Under the pieces are notes generated by a model. It was not told the origin of the DNA and did not search any database. It saw only the letters and a list, made by a program, of their open reading frames with translations. Source: Flavobacteriales bacterium UBA2798 (GTDB taxonomy: Bacteria; Bacteroidota; Bacteroidia; Flavobacteriales_D; UBA2798). From it: DNA of 37,152 nucleotides. The stretch covers positions 10,719-47,870 of the forward strand of contig DEHO01000044.1 of the NCBI GenBank assembly GCA_002351955.1. The letters are read 5' to 3'. Position numbers and translations under genes: made by a program. Positions 17,719-24,513 of the stretch are shown here, piece after piece (position 1 is the first letter of the stretch; each line of letters begins with the position of its first letter).

Positions 17719-18114
17719 ATGCCCGATTTTAAAAAGTACTACGAAATACCTGCTTCTCCAGAAGATGTTTACAACGCATTGACCAATCCCTTCATGATTG
17801 AAATCTGGACCGGCGAGAAAGCAGAGATGTCGACAGAGCCGGGAAGTGAGTTTTCGTTATGGGATGGCAGTATTGTGGGAAAAAACCTGGAGTTTGAGGA
17901 GGGCAAAAGAGTTGTACAGCAATGGTATTTCGGCGAGCAGGAAGAACCATCTATTGTGAACATCAAGCTGCATGAACACAAAAAGGGTACATCACTGGAA
18001 CTGAAACACACCAATATTCCCGATGATGATTTCAACGATATTGTTGAAGGTTGGAATGAAAGCTATATGGCAGCACTGATAGAATTTTTTGAGCATTCGG
18101 AAAGTCCCGAATAA
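17719..18114 (+). CDS. AHSA1/SRPBCC (START-like) domain protein
   Basis: The 131-residue single-domain protein begins KKYYEIPASPEDVYNALTNP, the characteristic opening of the Hsp90-ATPase-activator-like/START-like fold. It continues with WTGEKAEMSTEPGSEFSLWD and ends in the long C-terminal helix (GWNESYMAALIEFFEH) that closes the ligand cavity. Such proteins bind hydrophobic ligands or act as co-chaperones, and no ligand can be inferred. The stop overlaps the esterase start by one base (TAATG), so the two are translationally coupled. Confidence 0.88.
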   Translation: MPDFKKYYEIPASPEDVYNALTNPFMIEIWTGEKAEMSTEPGSEFSLWDGSIVGKNLEFEEGKRVVQQWYFGEQEEPSIVNIKLHEHKKGTSLELKHTNIPDDDFNDIVEGWNESYMAALIEFFEHSESPE

Positions 18115-19052
18115 TGCGGACTCGTTTTTCTAGTTTGTTAGTATTGGTTTTGTTTTCCTGTTCTCTGGAGGCCAAACTAAACGAACTAAAGGAGTTTGGA
18201 AACAACCCCGGAAATTTACGCGCCTTTCTTCATTCCCCAATAAATTTTTCTGACACCAACAGCGCTCCATTGGTTGTTGTTTTACATGGGTGCAATCAGG
18301 ATGCACATGCAATTTTTGATGAGGCAGGATGGGGGATGCTATCCGATAAAATGGGGTTCTATGTATTATGCCCGGAGCAAAAATTACTCAATAACGGAAT
18401 GCGATGTTTCAATTGGTTTCTTGGCGCTGATAATTCAGCAAACCAAGGAGAGCTTGGATCAATTTTGCAAATGATCAACTATACAATTAGTTTAAAAGGA
18501 ATAGATAAGAAAAGAATTTTTATTTACGGGGTTTCTGCCGGTGGATATATGAGCGTTGCCTGTATGGCCAATTATCCGGGAGTATTCAAATCCGGAGCAA
18601 TTCTAGCCGGTGGGCCCTATTTTGGTCCGGGGACAGTACCACTTGGGAAAAAACTTTCTGCGAATCAATTGGCGCAACGTGTTTTTGATTTGTTTCCCGG
18701 TGCCGCACCTACATTTCCGTCGATGCTGATACTGCATGGAACAAAAGATCCCGTTGTTGATTATTCCAATGATGAATTACTCTTTGATCAATGGAGCCTC
18801 TTGCATGGCTTACCACTTCCGGCATCTTCTGACACCATCGTAAAAAAGGAAAATACCTTTTACAGAAAGCAAAACTTTAACAAGGATAGCCTTTTGCTTG
18901 TCGAATTGCTGGCGCTAAAAGGATTAGGCCATTACCTTTCTGTAGATCCTGGAAATGGTGTTGAGCAAGGAGGAAAGATGGGCTTATTTGCAAAAGACAA
19001 GAATTGGTTCAGCACTTTGTATGTGGTAAAGTTTTTTGGATTATTGCACTAG
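18114..19052 (+). CDS. Exported PHB-depolymerase-like esterase
   Basis: The 312-residue alpha/beta hydrolase resembles the PHB depolymerase/feruloyl esterase group. The N-terminus is a signal sequence with a possible lipobox (LVLVLFSC). The oxyanion region is VVLHGCNQDA, the nucleophile is Ser141 in GVSAGGYMS, the acid is probably Asp212 in HGTKDPVVDY, and the base is probably His273 in LKGLGHYLS. The FNWF segment near residue 100 is typical of the group. The substrate could be a polyester, an acetylated polysaccharide or a feruloyl ester, and the sequence alone does not decide. It is the last gene of the 17130 operon, with no clear terminator before the convergent helicase gene. Confidence 0.87.
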   Translation: MRTRFSSLLVLVLFSCSLEAKLNELKEFGNNPGNLRAFLHSPINFSDTNSAPLVVVLHGCNQDAHAIFDEAGWGMLSDKMGFYVLCPEQKLLNNGMRCFNWFLGADNSANQGELGSILQMINYTISLKGIDKKRIFIYGVSAGGYMSVACMANYPGVFKSGAILAGGPYFGPGTVPLGKKLSANQLAQRVFDLFPGAAPTFPSMLILHGTKDPVVDYSNDELLFDQWSLLHGLPLPASSDTIVKKENTFYRKQNFNKDSLLLVELLALKGLGHYLSVDPGNGVEQGGKMGLFAKDKNWFSTLYVVKFFGLLH

Positions 19053-19122
19053 GTAATTAGGATTTTTGCAATTCTATGGGAAAGCAATTCATCCCTTTTA
19101 ATTTTTTGTCGTTTCCAACATC

Positions 19123-21612
19123 CTATTTCTCGCTTCTTCGCTTTACAGCTCCTCTAACTGCCTCCGCTTTCCAGGGGTCTTCCGGCCAGGAGTGACGGGG
19201 ATAGCGGATTTTTAATTCTTTTCTGACTTCATGGTAGAGATTGTTCCAAAAACTTGGAAGGTCCTGTGTGATTTGAACGGGTTTATATCCCGGCGACAGA
19301 AGATGCATTAATACTTTTGTCTTTCCTTGATTTACAGTTGGTGTTTCAGTCAACCCAAAACATTCCTGGAGTCGAACAGCAAGGATAGGAGAACGACCAT
19401 CTTCAAAATACTCCAATGCAATTTCTGATCCGCTCGGAACCTTTATTTTTTTTGGAGCGAGCGAATCGATTTCCTGTTGCACATTCCAATCGATACTATG
19501 CATAATCGCATTGTGCAGATTTATTTTCTTCAGGTCATTGCCGGTTCTTGCCTCCGATAAATAGGGCGCCAGCCAGTGTGAAGCATTTTGAATCAAAACG
19601 TCCGTGTCTAGGTCCGGTAGCATCATTTCAGGATTCCATTTGCGCAGGGATAACACACGGTTTTGTAATTGCAGCAGCTCATCGCTCCAATCCAACATTT
19701 CTTTTCCTGATCTTTTGAGTGCTTCGCAAATGGCATTACTGCGTTGATCGGAAGTAATGGTGTTAAGAGGAACCTCTTTTACGATCAGATCGCCGACTTT
19801 CCATTCTTTGCGCGCAATAAAAAGTTCTTCTCTGTTATCCCATCGGATGGTTTCATGTTCAGTGGCAATTTTGAGCAGATCATTATGATCAAATGGTGCG
19901 GCAAGAAATATTTTTCCTTCGCCACTTCCGGCATCGAGTGTTGCAACGGCGATCCAATCGGCATCACTTAGACTATCATTTTTCGGGAGACGAGCCATTC
20001 TTCCGTTTCCTAGTCGATAACGCCCTTCTTGTTCCGTTTTTCGTGCAATCCTCTCCGGAAATGCTGCTGCAATTAAGGAACCAACAGCAAAGGGATTTAT
20101 GTGTTCATCAATTGTTTCGGTTTTCAGTAGTTTTCTCCACTGTAGCGAAACGCGTTCGATGCGCTCTAATGAATGACGGTCGGCATCCGTTCGTTCTTTT
20201 TTTCGCCATTTGTGGAGCGCTTCAATGCGGAGTAACAGATCTGCACTTTCACTTCTTCGTAAAGGATCTCTTTCTTCCAATAAGGCGGCTACATCGCATG
20301 CAAGTGCCGGGCACGATTGTTTCTTTCCTGTCAGCAATAAATGGGCAATACGGGGATGACTGGGGATCTCCAGTATTTTTTTTCCTTCCGGAGTAATTTT
20401 TCCCTTGTCATCAATTGCATTCAGGTTTTTAAGAATGGTTTTTGCCTGTGCAACATTTGCTATTGGCGGAGCGGTAACCCACTTTAGCGACTCAATATTT
20501 TCCTGTCCCCAGCCCGCTAATTCAAGTGTCAATTGAGCAAGATCTGCATCAAGTATTTCGGGTTTGCGGTGTTCTGTCAACTGCTGATGGGTGTGCTTTG
20601 CCCACATGCGGTAACAAATTCCTGATGAAGTTCTTCCTGCGCGTCCTGCGCGTTGTGTGGCGGTGTCCTGACTGATCTTCACCGTTTCGAGTTTAGTGAA
20701 TCCCGAGCGGGTGTCGAAACGTGGACTCCGGGTAAAACCTGAATCAATAACAACGCGAATTCCTTCAATGGTAAGGCTGGTCTCTGCAATGGAGGTGGAG
20801 AGAATAACTTTTCGTTTCCCGTTTGAATCGGGTAGCAATGCATGTTGCTGTTCCGAAAAAGGCATATCTCCATATAGCGTTGCAACGGATAGCGAAGAAT
20901 TATTTTTTTCCAAAAGTTCTGCAGCGCGCAATATGTCTCCTGATCCCGGTAAAAAGGCAAGGATGTCCCCTTCTGTTTCTGCGCTGGCTTTTTGGATCAA
21001 TGCCACGCAATTCTCTGCAAGCTGAAGTTGGGTATTGGGTTCGTGGTAACGGTATTCTATTGGGAATTGTCGTCCTTCACTAATCACTACCGGAACATTA
21101 CCGAGTTCACTTGCCAGGGACTCACAGCCCAGTGTTGCACTCATAATGAGGATGCGGAGATCAGGACGTAATACCTGTTGTATTTCCCTGCTGAGTGCAA
21201 GTGCAAGATCGGCGTTCAGATTGCGCTCGTGAAATTCATCAAACAATAGAAGCCCATATTCTTCCAGTGCATTATCGTTTTGCAACATTCGGGTAAGAAT
21301 TCCTTCTGTAACAACTTCAATCCGGGTCTTATGACTTATTTTCGTTTCAAAGCGTATACGGTAACCAATAATCTCTCCGGTATCTTCACCAAGATTATGA
21401 GCCAATCGTTGCGCAACTGTGCGAGCTGCGAGCCTGCGTGGTTCGAGTAAGAGAATTTTCTTATTGTTTAACCAGGGTTCCTGTAACAATTCGAGAGGAA
21501 GCCATGTACTTTTTCCTGCACCCGGAGGAGCCTGAAGCAAAAGCAGAATATTGTCCGAAAGTTTTTTCTTTAATTCGGGCAGTATCTCAAGTATAGGCAA
21601 GGATTTGTCCAC
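19123..21612 (-). CDS. hrpB: ATP-dependent helicase HrpB
   Basis: The 829-residue DEAH/RHA-type superfamily 2 helicase has Walker A APPGAGKSTW near residue 30, motif II DEFHERN near 125 and motif III MSATL. Motif V/VI sequences (STSIAETSLTIEGI and QRAGRAGRTSSG) are followed by the HA2 region and the HrpB-specific C-terminal domain (PRHSWPEDPWKA close to the end). Length is the normal one for HrpB. The cellular role of HrpB is poorly defined, with RNA processing proposed. The start is GTG at 21612, 4 bases after a perfect -7 box (TAACTTTG, 21617-21624). Confidence 0.94.
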   Translation of the reverse strand: MDKSLPILEILPELKKKLSDNILLLLQAPPGAGKSTWLPLELLQEPWLNNKKILLLEPRRLAARTVAQRLAHNLGEDTGEIIGYRIRFETKISHKTRIEVVTEGILTRMLQNDNALEEYGLLLFDEFHERNLNADLALALSREIQQVLRPDLRILIMSATLGCESLASELGNVPVVISEGRQFPIEYRYHEPNTQLQLAENCVALIQKASAETEGDILAFLPGSGDILRAAELLEKNNSSLSVATLYGDMPFSEQQHALLPDSNGKRKVILSTSIAETSLTIEGIRVVIDSGFTRSPRFDTRSGFTKLETVKISQDTATQRAGRAGRTSSGICYRMWAKHTHQQLTEHRKPEILDADLAQLTLELAGWGQENIESLKWVTAPPIANVAQAKTILKNLNAIDDKGKITPEGKKILEIPSHPRIAHLLLTGKKQSCPALACDVAALLEERDPLRRSESADLLLRIEALHKWRKKERTDADRHSLERIERVSLQWRKLLKTETIDEHINPFAVGSLIAAAFPERIARKTEQEGRYRLGNGRMARLPKNDSLSDADWIAVATLDAGSGEGKIFLAAPFDHNDLLKIATEHETIRWDNREELFIARKEWKVGDLIVKEVPLNTITSDQRSNAICEALKRSGKEMLDWSDELLQLQNRVLSLRKWNPEMMLPDLDTDVLIQNASHWLAPYLSEARTGNDLKKINLHNAIMHSIDWNVQQEIDSLAPKKIKVPSGSEIALEYFEDGRSPILAVRLQECFGLTETPTVNQGKTKVLMHLLSPGYKPVQITQDLPSFWNNLYHEVRKELKIRYPRHSWPEDPWKAEAVRGAVKRRSEK

Positions 21613-21616
21613 CTTT

Positions 21617-21624
21617 CAAAGTTA
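21617..21624 (-). promoter_or_regulatory. -7 promoter element of hrpB
   Basis: The minus strand reads TAACTTTG, a full TAnnTTTG match that ends 4 bases before the GTG start. It abuts the hairpin at 21624-21652. A leaderless transcript is predicted. Confidence 0.6.
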
Positions 21625-21652
21625 AGCCATCAATCGGAATTTCCGATGGCTT
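21624..21652. repeat. Hairpin upstream of hrpB
   Basis: AAGCCATC (21624-21631) pairs with GATGGCTT (21645-21652). The loop holds a second, smaller inverted pair (TCGGAA with TTCCGA). There is no T run on either side, so it is a weak terminator for the lipoprotein gene at 21825 at best. It may instead be an operator for hrpB. The remaining bases to 21824 show nothing I can name. Confidence 0.5.
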
Positions 21653-21824
21653 GTAATTGCATTGTGGTTAAATAGGTGAATGCAAATGCTTTGTTCTTAT
21701 TCATGGAGGAATCACCTTCATTTCGAAAAAAAAGGGAGTCGCAGAATTGCGGTAGCAGGATGGTTTCAAAAACAGCAAAGCGATAAAACGAATTCACTGA
21801 GTTTGCAAAGGCGCAACGAAAATT

Positions 21825-23009
21825 TTATTTTCTGACAGCCCACAAAAGCATTCCTTCGCCGTAATTTCCATTATAAGAAATGCGGAAGGGAAGATCTGAA
21901 TTGTTACCGGAAGTTTCGAGTGCTTTTCTCAGCGAGGGTTGATAGCACCAGCTCAAATCATCAATGGTTTTACTATACGTCCCGAACAACTGAACACGAA
22001 GAGTAGAGTCTTCAGAAAAATACTTGTACGGAACACCGGTATCATCCTGAAGTATTTTGTCGGAATCAATCACCAGTTTACGCATAATGGCAAAGGGCGT
22101 GTTCTGCAATACGCAGGAGGCTGATTTCATATAGGCAACGCGCGGACCAAATCCATTGATGAAATCTGAAAACTCAGTATGATCCTGCAGGTATTTATCC
22201 GAGGCGTCCAACTTGAAATAATACGCGTCTCTTTTTTCCGTTTGGTCGGGCGACAGAAATTCAATTTTCGACGCTGTTATTTTCCCTTCAGGCGCTTTTT
22301 CTCCTTCAGAAAGTCGTTGCTCTTTTCCCTTTTCATCGATCCAAACTTCATACACATCCAGAATCTTGTGCTCAGTGCGTGCCATCATATACAGCATCAT
22401 ATGCACCATTCCGTTAAGATGGGCTTTGGTGAAATCTGAACTCATATGCGAGGTAACAAAGTATCCTCTGCTGTTGATGTACTTCATGCTTTGGCGAATC
22501 CCGTCGAAATATTTCATCAGTTCGTTGTCGCTCATAATGCGCATGTCCTTTAAATAACCACGCGGCTCAAGTCCAAGCAACACATAATGATCTGCATTCG
22601 GGAAAAATGTATTTCCAAAAAGAAAATCCGGTCCCGATAATGGGTAAAAACACAATACAGAATCGCGGTTATCGCCTATATTTTTTTCAGCGCACCATTT
22701 CTGCACCGGACGAATCATGCTATCCAGAGTTGTGGTCCAGGATTTGTCGGTAAAATCTTTATGTTTCAGATAAAATTCCTTTTGCTGATGCTCTCCAAAA
22801 TGAATAGAAGCTTCCAGGCCTGCAATGAACCGAGAAGTTTCTGTAAGCAAGGTGTCGTATGCAATCTTTTCCGGTGTATTCGGCGTTTCAATTGCTGCAG
22901 AATCCTTTACTAAAGTGTCGTTCTTGCCGCTGGTTTCATTGCTTTCTGTTCCACACGAAACAAGAAATACTGCTGCAGCACATAAATAAGGGGAAATCGA
23001 TTTAAGCAT
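21825..23009 (-). CDS. Lipoprotein of unknown function
   Basis: The 394-residue protein has a lipoprotein signal (MLKSISPYLCAAAVFLVSCG) with lipobox Cys at residue 19. A low-complexity Asp/Thr/Glu linker follows, then a globular domain. The domain has a distinctive segment, CFYPLSGPDFLFGNTFFP, near residue 120 and DHYVLLGLEPRGYLKDM soon after. A Met- and His-rich helix (NGMVHMMLYMMARTEHK) lies in the middle. I do not know the family. The start is supported by the lipobox and by a perfect -7 box 4 bases upstream. Confidence 0.82.
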   Translation of the reverse strand: MLKSISPYLCAAAVFLVSCGTESNETSGKNDTLVKDSAAIETPNTPEKIAYDTLLTETSRFIAGLEASIHFGEHQQKEFYLKHKDFTDKSWTTTLDSMIRPVQKWCAEKNIGDNRDSVLCFYPLSGPDFLFGNTFFPNADHYVLLGLEPRGYLKDMRIMSDNELMKYFDGIRQSMKYINSRGYFVTSHMSSDFTKAHLNGMVHMMLYMMARTEHKILDVYEVWIDEKGKEQRLSEGEKAPEGKITASKIEFLSPDQTEKRDAYYFKLDASDKYLQDHTEFSDFINGFGPRVAYMKSASCVLQNTPFAIMRKLVIDSDKILQDDTGVPYKYFSEDSTLRVQLFGTYSKTIDDLSWCYQPSLRKALETSGNNSDLPFRISYNGNYGEGMLLWAVRK

Positions 23010-23013
23010 GGTT

Positions 23014-23021
23014 CAAAGATA
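23014..23021 (-). promoter_or_regulatory. -7 promoter element of the 21825-23009 lipoprotein gene
   Basis: The minus strand reads TATCTTTG, a perfect match, followed by AACC and the ATG. This is the clearest case in the window of a -7 box placed for leaderless transcription. Confidence 0.65.
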
Positions 23022-23088
23022 GATATTGGCGCGTCATTCCTTGTGACGGATAATAGATGATGAGGAACAAATATTCAGCATAGGGAGG

Positions 23089-23907
23089 TTAATAACCTAC
23101 TTCTTCTCTTTTCACCCTAACATCTTTACCTTCTTTGCTTCGAACATGTCTGAAAACATTTTTAGTTATCATAAACTCAAAGCTACTTTCCTTCAGGCTA
23201 ACTTCAGGCTCATCCATATCTTCATCACTGATGTCTTTTTGATGAATACTGATACTTCCATCTTCTTGAATGGTGGCCTGACGCTCAGTGTTGCCCGATA
23301 CCGGAGGGTCTCCTCCCGCATCGTTAAGTGACAGACATAAGGTTTCCCCGGGCTCGCCTTTATGGACAATCGTAACAAATACAAAACTGCCCCGACTCCA
23401 CGGACAAGCCTCGTAGGAATGATAATCCATTCCCCAAACAATCAGCAACGTTTCGGGATGAAGGCGAACGCGGAACAATTTTTTGGTTCGGGCTTCCTTG
23501 ATCATACCGATGTCAAGCGATTCTACATAGGCGGAATATTCACCTGCTCTTTTCAATGAATCTATTTTCAAAAAGTAGTCGAATAGATACGCCGGGGTTT
23601 CGTTGAGGTTATGCTGTGGTGCTTTCGAAAACAACATGCGCGCATCATCACCCGGCAATGAATCGTAATCGTCAAAATGATTGGTAATAGCAGTATCCAA
23701 CACAAGAGGAAAGGAGGTAATTTCAGTGAATCCTAAGGCAAGACTTCTGAGCTCACCGTTTAAATCGAGCAAAGAATCGGCTTTTGTAATAGCTGTTGTG
23801 CTGTCATTTTCGCTTTTCGTATCAGGTGCGTTATCGTTCTTTCCAGAGCAGGCAATTAACAGGAAACCGGCATGCAGATAGAGAAATAGTCTTGGGATTG
23901 TGAGCAT
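23089..23907 (-). CDS. Lipoprotein of unknown function
   Basis: The 272-residue protein has a lipoprotein signal (MLTIPRLFLYLHAGFLLIACSG) with lipobox Cys at residue 20. A polar Asn/Asp/Ser/Thr linker and an acidic globular domain follow. No family is recognised. The longest frame starts at a GTG inside the -7 box (23925-23932), so the ATG at 23907 is taken. It lies just upstream of the other lipoprotein gene, but each has its own -7 box, so co-transcription is uncertain. Confidence 0.8.
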   Translation of the reverse strand: MLTIPRLFLYLHAGFLLIACSGKNDNAPDTKSENDSTTAITKADSLLDLNGELRSLALGFTEITSFPLVLDTAITNHFDDYDSLPGDDARMLFSKAPQHNLNETPAYLFDYFLKIDSLKRAGEYSAYVESLDIGMIKEARTKKLFRVRLHPETLLIVWGMDYHSYEACPWSRGSFVFVTIVHKGEPGETLCLSLNDAGGDPPVSGNTERQATIQEDGSISIHQKDISDEDMDEPEVSLKESSFEFMITKNVFRHVRSKEGKDVRVKREEVGY

Positions 23908-23924
23908 GGCAATAATTTGAAGCA

Positions 23925-23932
23925 CAAAAATA
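23925..23932 (-). promoter_or_regulatory. -7 promoter element of the 23089-23907 lipoprotein gene
   Basis: The minus strand reads TATTTTTG, a perfect TAnnTTTG match. It lies 17 bases before the ATG at 23907 and overlaps the longer GTG start of the frame, which argues against that start. Confidence 0.6.
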
Positions 23933-24005
23933 GGCCTACAATTCGAATAAAGTGATTTTCATTTTTAAGGAATAATGAGCAATTTGCAGTCCTAATTGAA
24001 AACCC

Positions 24006-24437
24006 ATGTCAGACGGCCGTATCTCCTCTTCAAAAGCACCCAAACCAGTAGGCTTATACCCTCATGCTCGCCGTGTTGGGAATCTGCTATTTCTCAGCGG
24101 TGTTGGTCCGAGGGTGGCCAATAGCAACGCCAATGACAGCACTGTTCCCGGATTGAAACTCGATCACAACGGGAATTTTGAAGAATTTGACTTTGAGGCG
24201 CAAGTCCATTCAGTTTTTCAGAATGTAAAGGCCGTTCTCGAAGATTCCGGCTCTTCGTGGGATAAGATCGTTGACGTCACTGTTTTTCTTGTCCACATGA
24301 AAAGAGACTTCAGAACCTTTAACAGGATTTACGCTGAATACTTTAAAGACAACCTCCCTTGCCGCACAACTGTTGAGATCAATTCTTTACCTACACCCAT
24401 TGCCATTGAGCTGAAGGTTATCGCAACCATTGATTGA
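24006..24437 (+). CDS. RidA-family protein, probably 2-aminomuconate deaminase-like
   Basis: The 143-residue protein has the RidA/YjgF/UK114 fold. The N-terminal SSKAPKPVGLYPHARRVGNL and the following LFLSGVGPR resemble the deaminases that convert 2-aminomuconate in the kynurenine/3-hydroxyanthranilate branch of tryptophan breakdown. The conserved Arg of the RidA active site is visible in CRTTVEINSLP, with the PTPIAIELKVIA ending. No other kynurenine-pathway gene is in the window. The general RidA assignment is firm and the substrate is tentative. A generic imine deaminase role is the alternative. Confidence 0.85.
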   Translation: MSDGRISSSKAPKPVGLYPHARRVGNLLFLSGVGPRVANSNANDSTVPGLKLDHNGNFEEFDFEAQVHSVFQNVKAVLEDSGSSWDKIVDVTVFLVHMKRDFRTFNRIYAEYFKDNLPCRTTVEINSLPTPIAIELKVIATID

Positions 24438-24513
24438 TACTGGGCTCACCCAACTGTAAAAGTGGACCCTAAATTGGTCTGCAACTGTTTTTTCTATATG
24501 CGATGTTTGTTCC

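Noticed and set aside
19893..20396. A 167-codon plus-strand frame inside hrpB
   Set aside because: It is antisense to a well-conserved helicase, its protein is compositionally odd (rich in Phe, His, Arg) and no promoter or family is seen.
23086..23098. Palindrome AGGTTAATAACCT at the end of the 23089 lipoprotein gene
   Set aside because: It includes the stop codon and has a 1-base centre, so it cannot form a useful hairpin, and no T run follows.
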